Of a stretch of DNA of 64,000 nt, positions 32,022 to 43,634 are shown piece after piece. The notes under the pieces are model-generated. The model saw only the letters and a program-made list of their open reading frames with translations, was not told the DNA's origin and did no database searches. The translations under genes were made by a program, and so were the position numbers. Every line of letters begins with the position of its first letter. Position 1 is the stretch's first letter. The DNA is from Ananas comosus (taxonomy: Eukaryota; Streptophyta; Magnoliopsida; Poales; Bromeliaceae). The stretch is taken from positions 13,624,494 to 13,688,493 of the forward strand of contig NC_033625.1 in assembly GCF_001540865.1 (NCBI RefSeq), given 5' to 3'.

Positions 32022-32417
32022 GGCTTCGTTTGGTTCGGGAATTAGTAGGAACTAGTTATACCAGAAATAGATACAAGTATGAATTTTTGTAAGAAAAAGA
32101 GTATTTTTTTGTTTGGATGAAAATATGAATATAAGTTGGAACTAAAAAAATTGTCTTTGGATGGTTATTGAAAATAAGAGAAATAATTGATGGTTATAAA
32201 TAGAAAATAATGATATTATCTCTATAATTGAATTTAAATTTTTAAATTTTAAACTTATAATTTTATATTGAAAATTTTGAACAAGCTTGTTCCCACCCAT
32301 ACCCGATATGGGTACGCGGGTGGGAACAAGCTTGTTTCCACCGACCCAAATGGTGTTTGGGTACAAGAGAGGGATAACCCCTTTATCCCCCTTCTTATAT
32401 CCAATCCAAACACCTCC
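32022..32417. mobile_element. PIF/Harbinger-type MITE, 396 bp, TSD TTA
   Basis: GGCTTCGTTTGGTTCGGG against CCAATCCAAACACCTCC, flanked by TTA on both sides (32019-32021, 32418-32420). It holds a strong internal hairpin at about 32281-32340. A relative without clear TSD lies at 43632-43950. Confidence 0.8.
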
Positions 32418-32420
32418 TTA

Positions 32421-33731
32421 GAATTAAAGATATCCGTGGACGAGGTCAGATCTAGATAGTTGATATACTATACCCGTACCCTAAAAAAATATGGATACGA
32501 AAAAAAAAAACTATACCCTACCCATTTGACTTCGGATCGGATCCGTGTCTAGGTACTTAAATTACTAATATACCCATCGGGTCTATTTGAGCGGATCTAA
32601 ATAGTAACTATCCGTATACTATTCGCTTAAAATCAAATACGGCTCGGATTTAGATCGAGTACGGATACCCATATACATATATTTTTTTATTATACACAAA
32701 ATTATAAACCTATCACTATAAAAAAATTCACGTTCTAATTAGTTGCACCCAGTCCAATAAAATTTATTTTAAAAAAAGATTCAGTAAAAAGCCAGAATTA
32801 AAAAATGAGTAAAATAAAAAAAAAAGAGTAAACAAAGAGACCGGATTTTCACTACGATGAAAATATACAGAGATCCTTAATTTATAAGTCCTATTGAAAT
32901 TGATTCCTCAACTTCAAATTTTTTTATTTACTATCGGGTATTTCACTGGTTCCAAATCTGAATCTGGTTCCGGGTCCGAATTTGAAATATCTTCCGGACC
33001 CTACTCATTAAAAGGTTGGGTTCGGGTCCGATCAAAGTCGGGTATGGATATAAACTATCCGGATCCATACCCGGAACTTAAATGAATATTTTTTTACCTA
33101 TATACCATCCATTTTTTATCAGGTCCGATTCGGATCCGAGTAGGGTCTAAATAGGATACAGTATATCGAATATTTTGGACAGCTTTACTTAGGATTGAGA
33201 TAAATACACTAGCCAACAATATATATTTTGCTTTAGACTTTTAATTGAAATGCTAAAATACAAAATCCTTTTGTAAGTACCTAATTTTTCACCTTTTTTA
33301 TTTTAAAAAATCGACAATTTAGTCTCTCAAAATTTCACACTGATGCATTAAACCCCCCTCTGTCCAGTTCTGTTATTATTCCGTCTATTTTTTATAATTT
33401 ATACCGAAAATACTCTTAAAAACAATATAAATATATTAAAAAATATTTTTTCATTGAATAAATGAGGTAATTTAGTTATTTAGCCCTCTGCATTAACACC
33501 GTGACCCCCTAAAATTATTTCTAAAATTTTAACAGTATAAAATATAAATTTTTGAAAGTCAGCGAGTACAGTAAAAAAAAGATATTTACAGAAGAATTTT
33601 TCATATTTTAACTTGTTTCCAATGTCATATTTTAAATCTCATTCATCAACTATATTTGTGTGTTCGATATGGCCCACGTGATTTATTAAAGGCGATTTAT
33701 AAAGATACAGTCAATCTATTTAAGTCAATCT
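32421..33731. other. Intergenic DNA, decayed repeat with GGATCCG-type motifs
   Basis: 32440-33180 has scattered CGGATCC/GGATCCG and CGGGTC motifs in both orientations, resembling 35230-35660. Probably an old fold-back element; boundaries unclear. No gene. Confidence 0.4.
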
Positions 33732-33742
33732 ATAAATATACT

Positions 33743-33901
33743 ACCGACCGACCCTAGAGCAAGTGGCAAAGGGCTTGGTGGTTGGTACCCGAAACCCAAG
33801 TTTGAATCCTAATTGATTCACATTTCCAGCTAAGTTTATTTTTAAATGAAATAAACGAAGCGGGTAGTGTGCTACCTTTCTCTCTCAAAAAAAAAAAATC
33901 A
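33743..33901 (+). mobile_element. SINE family S, plus orientation, best-kept copy
   Basis: A-box-like TGGCAAAGGGCTTGG at 33764, B-box AGTTTGAATCCT at 33799, conserved 3' part (TAAATGAAATAAACGAAGC, GTGCTACC) and poly(A). It is flanked by the 11-bp duplication ATAAATATACT at 33732-33742 and 33902-33912. Confidence 0.9.
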
Positions 33902-33912
33902 ATAAATATACT

Positions 33913-35694
33913 GTAGATCGAATGGGTAGAATGTATCTGAACACGTCCTTGATGGACGGACATGATTTAACATCCTTACATTAAGCTATATATAAATATA
34001 TAATATACGGGAGTCCCGATGTAATCCTAAGCCTAATTCCTGTGATGGCTCTATTTTCGGGGATAAGAAAATTTAGACTTGAAACGTTCCGCTCTTTTAC
34101 AGTTCGTGAATAACAACGAACGACAAGTAAAAATCGTCATCTACAATCCGAATATTGAAATTAAAATTATAATAGAAGGTACGATGCTAATTTCTAATAA
34201 AAGCTTTAACATTGTGTTCAATAGAAAAGGTCTCCATCCGCATTTTTCATGAGCCCTAATTTCTCATACGGAAGGTATGAGCTGTTAAATATTGTGCATG
34301 TGGCTATGAACTATATCTTATTTTTAGTCAAAATTTGAGGGTTACACCACCGACGAAATAAAAGGGTAAAATTTAGGGATAGTCCTTGTACTCCCAAAAT
34401 GTTGCTACTTAGTGTATATTCTTTTTATTTGTCAGATCGTTGACACTAATTATTAATTCTAAAATTCGAGTGATTAGAAATATGCAACTAATTTACTTAA
34501 ATCATATATACATATATAGCGCTTATGGGTCTCGATTGTAACTCGATCAACCAGCTTCACGCTACTTCTCATATGACTCAGCTCAATCTGACTTTTCACC
34601 ATTACGAACGTGAGTCGGTCCAATCTAACCTCCGACCACATCGCAGGATGCTGGCGTCTTTAATTTTAGAAAATTCCAAAATTTTCATACAAAATAACTA
34701 AGTTATTTCAATCTACAACAATGACTCAATATTACTTTATATAATGATTAGAAATTAAAATATAATAATGTAAAGAGAAACCAAATTGTGATATGGGAAT
34801 AGTGCAGGGATCATTCATACAATTAAATTTTTTTTATAAAAAAATTGCCAACTAATGCATGGAGGTTGTTTTAGCTTGCATCAGTGCTATCTATAGCTGT
34901 TAGCTAGGCACGGTCACATTCAACAAAACGTTACGTAACAAACGCTTGGTGGGGACTACCATGCAAAATATAAAATTTTTTATTTCATTTTTCACTTTAC
35001 TTTATTATTTTATTTATTTTGCATTTGGGTCCTTGTCACCCCATGTGTGTTGTTTCACACCATCACACCTTTGCTCCCTCAAAGTAAGGAAAAGATATTT
35101 GTTTATTTACTGGAAAAGAGAAAGGGCGAGGGAATCTCGTTTTGCCTCGGAAAGTGTGAACTCTTGTACTAAAATAAATTAAAAGAGACTTCACATTTTG
35201 CGAACTTATCCTCTCACATAAATATGAAAGTTAACGGGTCCAATTCGGATCGGGTTTAGAAAAATCTAAATTCAAACAGATCCGGAACTTGAATCCGAGC
35301 TTGAGTCTGAATCCGACGGACTTTAAAAGCCCATATCCAAAACTGAATCCAATCAAAAATTCTAAATTTGAACCCCAACTCGAAAACTCGAACACGAAGC
35401 AATTATTTTTCTTTACTATATTTCAAAATAAATTAATAAATTATAAATTTTTTTAAAAAATTAAAATATAACATCAAATATTTATATATAGTATATAATA
35501 TAAAATGTATTTATCGGATTCGGGTACTGAAATAATTCATATTTGAATTCGAATTCGCCGGGTTTTCGTTTTTTATAGTCATATTCAACACTATATCTGT
35601 TTAGTATCGGGTAAACCCACTCCATTCGGATTTGAGTGCGTGTTTAAATAAAATTTCAAGTATCCTTACCCATTGACATTCCTACATATGAATA
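33913..35694. other. Intergenic DNA
   Basis: Mostly AT-rich. 35230-35660 is a decayed repeat related to 32440-33180. The 78-codon frame at 34946 shows no recognisable domain. Confidence 0.4.
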
Positions 35695-37157
35695 GTATGT
35701 ACTTAGAGTCCGTTGGTTGCACGTATCTGCAACTGCAGTGCAGTTGCAAATACATGCAACTTCAATTCTCATGTTTGAATTTAGTGCAGTTGACCGTCAA
35801 TTTGAACACTCTATCATCTAAAATGACATGGAAGCATCATGGACTAGATATTTCTAAAAATATTCTAACTCAGTCCTAGAGGTAGTATAATATTGTATAA
35901 ATCAACAAAAAAAAAAATTATTGTTTAAAATCAACTTAGATAAATATAACTAATTATATTAAGGTTTTTCTTTTAACTTAAATTTTATGCAATTTAAAGG
36001 CCTGTCAAAATAGATTTCTTTATTATTGTGATCACAGATAATCTAGCCATATATCTTCCTAAAAATAATAATAAGAACAAAAATATATAAACTCAATTTG
36101 CCTGAACTATAGACCATTTTGATTCGACTATTCAATTTTTCAAAATTTTAATATTATTACCTAACCTTTCAACTTATTTGACTTAAGTGATATGATGATT
36201 TTTCAATTACAAAATTTAAACTAATTGCCCACTTTAATGAATTTATAATTACGTACATTAATTGCATATAATATACTAACTAAATTCGTAAAGATAAACA
36301 ACACATTCAAATTTCGAAATTAAAAGGTCACTAATTGACTTAAATCAAATAAATAAAAAAGTCAGATAATAAAATCAAAATTTTCAAAGATTAGATAGTC
36401 GAATCCGAAAAGCTGATAATTGATGTAAGTTTTATACATTTTTGCCAATTAAAGAGAAATAAGCACTTAAAAGCAACCATCATTTTTTTTTTTTTGTTTT
36501 CTCACAAAAAACATGGAATGCAAACAATTCACCATCTATCCATATATTCAATGATACTGAATTTGAGTTCCAAAAAAAATATAATAATAAATATGATAAA
36601 ATGGGGTCTTAAGCAACAATTAGATTTACCATGCTTGATCCATCTTTAGAAACTAGAAAAAGTAATTAACTTGAGAATTATTGTGAGGCAAAATAAATGC
36701 TAATTTTACATATACAGTAGGGTCACATATAAATAAGAAATTAATGTTGGCAAAACTCGATCAACCAAGATAAGCAGTTTCAGTTAAATGGGTTGGTGGT
36801 TAGTTAATGGTCCTAATTAATTATTATCTCCAACTTTTGAGGTTCTTAATTTGCCATTTAATGACTTTTTTAATTTTTTTCTAAACAAAGAGAATCAATC
36901 CATGTGACAATCTTAACTCTACAGTAGAAATTTCCTAGTTTATTATATTCTGCTTTTATTTATTAAAAAAGAAAATCTGTGATCTTGAACCATTAGGTAG
37001 ACATTTAATTTGATTTAGCTGAAAATGTATAAACATTTTATCGCGACAAAATTAAGAAAAGGATATAATTTTAGTCTTGTGCTTTTGCAGTAGTAGATAG
37101 TTTTGTGACAACTTCATTACTCTATTCAAACAAACTCTTTATGAATTAATTAACATT
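35695..37157. other. Intergenic DNA with MITE remnants
   Basis: 35699-35800 has family D text (TTGCAAATACATGCAAC). 36086-36440 is a family F MITE with inverted ends ACTATAGACCATTTTGATTC and GATAGTCGAATCCG. The rest is featureless. Confidence 0.45.
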
Positions 37158-37236
37158 CTTTTTTTTTTCTTTCTTTTTCTTTTTTTTTGAGAAATAGGTA
37201 GCAAGCCACCTGCTTCATTCATTAAGCGAAATGAAC
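37158..37236 (-). mobile_element. Very short retroposon tail (LINE/SINE 3' end), minus orientation
   Basis: Poly(T)-rich start, then GAGAAATAGGTAGCAAGCCA and CTTCATTCATTAAGCGAAATG, the shared LINE/SINE tail. It is flanked by AATTAACATT at 37148-37157 and 37237-37246. Confidence 0.65.
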
Positions 37237-37410
37237 AATTAACATTTTTTTCATAAGCTTCAACTGAGTGAATAAGTCACAACCATGTTCAAGCAGTTTT
37301 ATTTTCCACTTAATTTTTTGTTTATAATTGGTTTCTACACTCTTCTCAGGTGATACAACAACAAAAATTTGGCACAGGGATTAAGTAGCTAGTAATAATA
37401 ATTTCCACCT

Positions 37411-37500
37411 CTCACATTATTCACAATCTATACAGTATACACTACAACAAAATTTCTCACATTATTCACAATCTATACAGTATACACTACAACAAAATTA
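37411..37500. repeat. 45-bp tandem duplication at the edge of a CACTA-type element
   Basis: The unit CTCACATTATTCACAATC... ending CACTACAACAAAATT occurs twice with period 45 (37411 and 37456), so the CACTA terminus itself is duplicated with its flank. Confidence 0.9.
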
Positions 37501-37974
37501 GGTTATAGGGACATATTTTTGGGGCACTTTTGTGTACATATTTCATTTTTACCAAAATTTTTTTAAAAAAATCTATAAGGTCTAAATATAAAACCTAATC
37601 CAACCAAAAATAAAAAATTTCTCTACTCAACCAGTCCCACCCAGCCCACTCAACCCAATTACAAATAGGAAGAAAAAAAAAAAATGATCACCATCTCCCC
37701 TACTCCTCCGCCGCCGCAGCCGACGAGGTAGGGTTCCAGTGGCTGGAGTTCGGTCGCGAGAATCTCGCAGGGGTTGTAGAGAGTTACGATCACCACGTAT
37801 TCCTCCACCACAGGTCGCTGGAGGAGTGGGTGCCAAACATCGAGACGATCCCACATATAGCGACTCCACATATAGCGGCTTTTTTTAGAAAGTTTCGGTA
37901 ATTTAGCCAACAACACTTTTTTTAATCTGTACCGATATTTTAAAAGTGTCGCTATATACCGTTTTTGTTGTAGT
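37485..37974 (-). mobile_element. CACTA-type non-autonomous element with GC-rich insert
   Basis: The left terminus CACTACAACAAAATTAGG and the right TTTTTGTTGTAGTA match the 1587-2101 element in reverse orientation, including subterminal GTGTCGCTATA. The last terminal base is changed and no TSD is visible. The middle (37690-37850) is GC-rich and coding-like, possibly a captured fragment of unknown origin. Confidence 0.72.
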
Positions 37975-39463
37975 ACTTGTAACAAGTATTAATATTCACT
38001 CCGAAAGCTGTGCCAAAAAGAATAAAATATTTATACAATACAAAATATAAATGTAGCTTGTTTAGCTGAAAGTAAAAATGTATAGAATATATTTGAATTA
38101 TAGACTGTTTTAATGTGATGGTTTTTTCGATACAAAATTTAACCTAATTATTTATTTGAATAAATTTACCAATATATGAATTGTACAAAATATTTTAATT
38201 TAGCCCGTAAAGATAAGTAACGTACGACCGATACAGATTAAATAAAAATGAGAGGTTAGATAGTAAAATTTAATTTTTTAATGGTTAGATAGTTAGATCA
38301 AAATTAGTGACCGTTAAAGTAAAGTTTATATATTTTAGTTTTTTTTTGTAAATAACACCACCTCAAAATAAAAATGGAGAAAAAAAAAATACAGCTCATT
38401 TTTGATGAAACCAAGGAAAAGATCCCCCACCTCGTAACTTCCTGTGAAGCCAAAATCCAGCAAAAGCAGCATGGTAAAGCTCCTAGAACCTTCTCCATTG
38501 TTCACCTCCCTTGGTTCCAATAAAATTAAATTAAATTAAATTAAAATTTAAAAAAAAAATCTACCACATGGATCCCAATTTAATTTTCTGTTCATTGTGG
38601 TCCCTATGATTTGATGAGGTGATTGCCACCACCACATATTATATACATATATATACAGTAAAAAAAAAAAACAAAGAAAAAAGGGAAAGTGACTCGACTC
38701 TATCAATTAATTATAGTATAATAATCCTATTATTCTTGTCTCCTTGCTTTAGTGATGTACACAAAGAGTAATGTAATGGTTTCTTTAAATAGGTTAATAA
38801 TAGAGGCCATCTAGGGTTATGACATTAATCATTGCACATTATATCTTTAATGCCATGATTTGCTCTAAATTATTTAACATATTTATTAAAAGATGAGAGC
38901 ATAACCATAACCAGAAGATAAAACTATGAGGTAAATATATAAATATATGCTGAGTTTTGAAGTTTTCTTCTAGAGGATCTGTTTGAACTAGCAATGCGAA
39001 AATTTTAAAATTTGGAGTTGCCGTTGCGGTGCGGTTGAAATGGACTTGCAAATTAGACTTTTGCAAGAAGTCACGTCAGGAAGAAGACTAGGTCAAATGA
39101 GTCCAGAAATTTTAGATGTGCAGCAAAATATTTGCAACCATTCTTAACCATCAATCAAGATTAAGAAAGGAAAAAACAAATTATTCTAAACCCTCCACAT
39201 CAAATTTTTTTTTTGTTTTGTCCTTATTGCCAAATTCCATCTAAACCAACCATATGGGCATGAACTTGTGCCTAAACCCTTTTACATCTCACACCCAAAC
39301 TCTTTGATCTTGTTACACTTAAAACAATTCAAATTCAAGAAAAAAAAAAAAAGGAAAAAAAAAAAAAACCATAATCTAACTCTCCCTATATAATTCCCTT
39401 CTTAATTATATATTAATTATCATTATTTTTATTTTTTTATTTTTTGTTATTGTTATTTTCTCG
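37975..39463. other. Intergenic DNA between a CACTA-type element and the GT61 3' end
   Basis: 38075-38340 is a family F MITE remnant (ATGTATAGAATATATTTGAAT). (AAATT)n lies at about 38521-38545. The last few hundred bases before 39464 are probably the 3' untranslated region of the leftward GT61 gene. Confidence 0.45.
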
Positions 39464-41000
39464 TCAATGACTATGACTATGAGGCAGGAGCCTCAGAGCC
39501 TCCAACAGAGTGTTCTTGAGCCTGCCCAAATGCGGCCTCAAATTCTGCTTGTCCAAATACACGGTTTTGAGCGCGTCCCAGCCTTGCTTGTGGACGGAGA
39601 AGGGGTCTTTCAGGACCGGGTGGTCGGTGTGATATTGCTCACTAAGTGTTGTCTCGTCGAGCCGTATCTTGTACTCGATGTAGTGGATCTCCATGTCCTT
39701 GGCGGGCTCCTGGAAGGTTCCTCTGGCCAGCCACTCCAGCCCGCCGAAGGGCACGATCTGAATCAGCACGGCCCCCGCGGGGAGGAACACCATGTTGGTC
39801 AGCCCCGCCCCGTGGGCGCCGACCATCACGTCGGCAGAATTCACCAGCCGCGCGAACTTGGCGACGTCGGTGTTGATGTCGGGCTCGCCCACGCGCACGT
39901 CGAAGCCCAGGCTGGTCGCCATGTCGACCATCGCCCGCTCGTTCAGGAACGTCCGGGAGTTCTTCCGGGAGATGATCAGCAGCCGCGGCCGCCGCCGGAT
40001 GTCCCACTGGTCGCCGCTCGGCGCCGCGGCCGCCCGCTCCAGCCCGAAGGCGCGCCGCAGCAGCTTCCGGAAGTCGGCCGCCGAGTAGCCCCCGGCAGTC
40101 TTCCCCGCGTCGACGCCGAGCTCCTTGTGGAAGGTCGGGCCGACGACGGCGCGCGGGAAGCAGTGGACCTCGTCGTCGTTGTCGACGTCGATTATGTCGT
40201 ACTTGGAGAGCTGCTGGAAGATGAGCAGGTACTTGCTGATCCACCAGGGCTTGAGGCTGCTGACGAGGAACTGCACCTCGGCGTCGTATCGGAACGAGCT
40301 GATGAACACCGGGACGAGCACGTCGGTGTAGTCGTGGAAGAGGTTGCCGGTGAAGCCGCCGTTGGAGAAGATCATGGCGGTGGCGGAGTGGTTGCGGGTG
40401 CAGGGCGGGGGAGGCCGGGCGGCGGAGAAGGGTTTGAGGGTCCACTCCTTGACGTGGGAGAGCGCGAAGGCGTCGTGCTTCCGGCAGTAGGGCTTGATCT
40501 TCCACTCCTGGGCCAGCGGCTGAATGTACACGGTCTGGGTGCGGCCCTGCACGCGCACGTCGCCGGCAGCCTCGCACGTGTCCGACCGCCGGCTCGACTC
40601 GTAGCACGTCGGCTTGCTCAGGTCGACCGCCTGCGCCTGCGCCTCCGCCTTCGCCTTCGTCTCCGTTTCTGCTTCGTCGTCTTCGTCCTCTGCGAACCAA
40701 AACAATAAAAAAAGAGAAAATGTTGAGTTTTGGTCCATTGTTAACAAATTTACGCACGATTTATGTTAATTGATTGATGCATTGGTGTAATTCTTTTTTT
40801 GTAGAGAAAGAAAAAGAAAGAGGGAGAGAGAGATTGAAAAGAAACCAATTGCAGCAGAGTCAGCTGTTTCTGCTGTTTCCTTTGTTTCTTCTTTTTCTAT
40901 CTTCAAGCTCTCCTTCCTCTCTTCCTCAAACACCACTGGCTCATCTGATTTCACTGCTTCAAAAAAAAAAAAAATAATCCAAAAAATACTTCAGAGAGAG

Positions 41001-41035
<35 letters not shown>

Positions 41036-41173
41036 TTAAGAATCTATACCATAAGGAGCAAAGTGGGACTTGATGATGGAGAGAACACAAAGAGAGAGGA
41101 ATATGGCAAGTATGATGGTCACATTCCCCACCCTTTTAGCCTCTGTTCTTGAGAAATTCCTCTGAGACTTCAT
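39464..41173 (-). CDS. GT61 family glycosyltransferase paralogue, 3 exons, GC-rich
   Basis: Exons on the minus strand: 41173-41050, 40953-40846, 40689-39464; 485 residues, both junctions in phase 1, GT-AG introns. Exon 1 carries a basic tail and a membrane anchor (about 15-34, RVGNVTIILAIFLSLCVLS). Exon 2 and the start of exon 3 form an acidic, Lys/Glu-rich stem (VFEEERKESLKIEKEE). Exon 3 (78-485) is the GT61 catalytic domain: PTCYESSRRSDTCEAAGDV, LKPWWISKYLLIFQQLSKY, VHCFPRAVVG, LLIISRKNSRTF, then VMVGAHGAGLTNMVFLP and IQIVPFGGLEWLA. It is a Golgi type II enzyme, probably a xylan or related matrix-glycan glycosyltransferase; donor and acceptor cannot be read from sequence. It has the same last-exon layout as the 26839-29514 gene and points toward it about 10 kb away, but lacks the extra stem exons. 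Its catalytic exon is far richer in G+C than that of its relative, consistent with the two GC classes of commelinid genes. A long open frame on the opposite strand is a by-product of this GC bias. Confidence 0.95.
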
Positions 41174-41229
41174 CTTCCTTCTTCTTCTTCCTCTTCCTCT
41201 TCCTCTTCTTCTTCTTCCACCTTTTCTTA

Positions 41230-41231
41230 AA

Positions 41232-41274
<43 letters not shown>
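41230..41274 (-). promoter_or_regulatory. (GA)n tract in the 5' leader of the GT61 gene
   Basis: Pure CT dinucleotides on the plus strand, hence GA on the gene strand, between the candidate TATA box and the ATG at 41173. A second, less regular CT/CTT stretch continues to about 41180. Plant leaders often hold such tracts, and BBR/BPC factors bind GA repeats; regulation here is inference. Confidence 0.5.
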
Positions 41275-41277
<3 letters not shown>

Positions 41278-41349
41278 CTTCTATCTGGAGCACTTCAAAC
41301 CTTTGTTGAATCATTAATATACCAACTTGGGTCTTCTTCTTTTTATATG

Positions 41350-41360
41350 TATTTATATAT
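41350..41360 (-). promoter_or_regulatory. Candidate TATA box of the 39464-41173 GT61 gene
   Basis: Read on the minus strand this is TATATAAATA, about 180 bases before the ATG. A plain TATA match at a reasonable distance; AT-rich flanks make chance matches common, so this is inference. Confidence 0.4.
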
Positions 41361-41373
41361 ATATTAGAAAAAT

Positions 41374-42514
41374 AAAAAGAAGTGGTTAATAAAGTTTTGA
41401 GCCATGACATGTGTACACCCAACAGCAATTGTAAATTTTACACTATTTATTCAAGAGACCATTTTATTATACTAGTTTTACCACACTTTAATTTGCTAAT
41501 AATAAAATTCTAAAAAAAATTATACGTAAATCTTACCGTCTATTTATTATATTAGTTTTAGCATGCATTTATTTCTCTAATACTAAAAATCTAAAAAAAT
41601 TATATGTAAATCTTACACTCCGCTTGCTTTCTGAAGATTTATTGTATTATATTAGTTTTATTATCCTTTTATTTTTTTAATTCTAAAAAAATTAAAAATT
41701 ATAGCAAATCTTATACTCTACTATCCAAGAGTTTATTTTATATATTTTATTAGTTTTTTTATTTTTTTATTTTTTTAATACTAAATATGTAACCGTTCAC
41801 ACCTGACATGATTGGCTGCTATGTACTTTATAATTTGGTAGCTGAAGTTTTCAAATTCGAAGCTCAATTGATTTAGATTTTTAGCTAAATTTACTTTTAA
41901 ATAATAAGCGAAATAAATAACTTGCTATATTTTTCTTAAAAAATTAAAAATTAAAAAAATTATATAATTTATATTCTATTTTTGAATGCATAGAGAATAA
42001 TTTTTTTGAAGTTTTATAAGGGTTGGTGGATTCGCATCATGGGTTGACTAATAGTGACAAGCACTAGCAATACATGGAGAAGGCACAAATTCATTACTAT
42101 ATTTTTTTGTGTTTTATAATAGTAATTACCAAATCTCTTTATTTTAATCAAAATGCACTTAATTACCAACTCTTGTGTTTGAATATCAAACCGTTAGATT
42201 TGTAGCTTTTTCTCTTCCATTTTTAAATACATGTTACAATAAACTTTAATATTTGTGGTTTTTAATTATTAGGTGCAATCAAAACTCTAAAACTTATCTT
42301 CTTCTCTTTTTTTTTTTTGGCTCACACTAGGTTTGGAACCCTAGATTTTTTTTTTTTAATACAATCACACCATATATGTATGCAGTCAATTAGGCTTTGC
42401 TATGATTAGTACAAGTGGATTTGGATTTTAATGTTGTGAAAGAGAGAAAACTCAAAACCAAATGTTGTTTTTGACCTCATCTAAATTGTACTTAAATAGA
42501 GTTGACACAGTATA
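41374..42514. other. Upstream flank of the GT61 gene and AT-rich DNA
   Basis: 41380-41760 is a loose AT-rich tandem repeat: a phrase like AAATCTTAYACTCT recurs about every 100-120 bases. 41790-41945 holds an old SINE family S copy. Confidence 0.45.
41790..41945 (+). mobile_element. Decayed SINE family S, plus orientation
   Basis: AAATTCGAAGCTCAATTGATT (about 41851) followed by TTTTAGCTAAATTTACTTTTA and AAGCGAAATAAATAACTTGC follow the family 3' half with many changes. The A-box region is hardly recognisable. Confidence 0.55.
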
Positions 42515-42586
42515 AGCATAGTGGCCTAAGAATGTGACATATTTATGCAAAGCATAATGGCCTAAGAATGTGACATATTTATGCAA
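42515..42586. repeat. 36-bp tandem duplication
   Basis: AGCATAGTGGCCTAAGAATG with its 16-base continuation is repeated once with one change (AGCATAATGG). Near-identical copies imply a recent event. Confidence 0.92.
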
Positions 42587-43389
42587 ACCATTTTGATTCG
42601 ATTATCAAATTTAATATTTTAATTTTATTTAATTTGAGTTAGTCGATGGCATCTTGATGTCAATTTTGAATGCATCACTTATGTTTACATATTTAATTAG
42701 AACATTTCATACCATTCTTCCAACTATAAATTTATTAAAATAATTAATTAGGTTAAAATTTGAATTCAAAATATCGTTGTCTAGCTGAAATCAAATAAAT
42801 TTAAAGGTCAAGCAGTAAAATCAAAATTTTAAAAGACCAAGTTGCTGATTCAAAATAGCATATAGTTCAGATAAATAATGTAAATTTTTATCTTGTTAGA
42901 ATTCATCCAATTCAATATATAGTTTGAGCATGTAAATTTAAACACTTCTAGCATATGCTAATTCATTGAATATTTTAATTTATTTATACAATAATGTGTA
43001 CCACAGTAACCTATATGAAAGGACACATGAGCCTTATGTACTAGTATTAAAGCAACCTTAACCTATTTTTGCAAGCATCCATATTGTTGTTGCTTGGAAA
43101 GGGATATTTTTTCCTCTTTTTTTTTTTTTTTTTTGACTATTTCAAAGTCTTCTTAAGAACATTACAAAAATCCATAGAGATCTCGTGGAAGAAGCAACCC
43201 AAATCTAGGGTCCTCTAACTTTGACTATTAATTAGAATACTATTTTAATTTTATATTTTCTTTCAATAAACACATGTATTTTTAACCTTCGTTCATTTCT
43301 TTTTAGGTAAAAAATAATGTATGGAGAGACGACCCCAAATTAATGTAGGCCATTTTGACATAGACCTCTTAGTTTTCAAATTTTTTTTA
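42570..43389. other. Intergenic DNA with a family F MITE (about 42575-42900)
   Basis: The MITE has AAACCATTTTGATTCGATTA at the left and GATTCAAAATAGCATATAG at the right. The rest is AT-rich with no gene. Confidence 0.45.
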
Positions 43390-43599
43390 TTTAAGTTATT
43401 TTTTTAGCCCATAGATCAACCTCACTGATCATTTCTTTTCATTGGATTAATATTATTAACCAATAAAGACCACTCAATCCTAGGGGGACCATTCAACCCT
43501 AAGGAGACCGCTATCATTCCAATCGTAGAATTTTTAATCCAATGACTAAAAAATCGGAAGTAACAACTATTTTATACTTCCAATAGCATAGTAGCTCTA

Positions 43600-43605
<6 letters not shown>
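43390..43605. repeat. Family C MITE next to (TA)n
   Basis: Shares with 15456-15706 the phrases GACCACTCAATCCTAGGGGG and CTTCCAATAGCATAGTAGCTC. A TA tract follows (43602-43632). The left terminus is eroded. Confidence 0.7.

Positions 43606-43631
<26 letters not shown>

Positions 43632-43634
<3 letters not shown>

Noticed and set aside
39467..40708. 413-codon open frame on the plus strand opposite the GC-rich GT61 exon
   Set aside because: Antisense to a strongly supported catalytic domain; composed of Gly/Val/Leu/Arg runs expected from reversed GC-rich codons; no recognisable motif.
39642..40757. 371-codon minus-strand frame overlapping the GT61 gene in another phase
   Set aside because: Arg/Pro/Gly-rich frame shadow; the true frame carries all GT61 motifs and continues through good splice sites.
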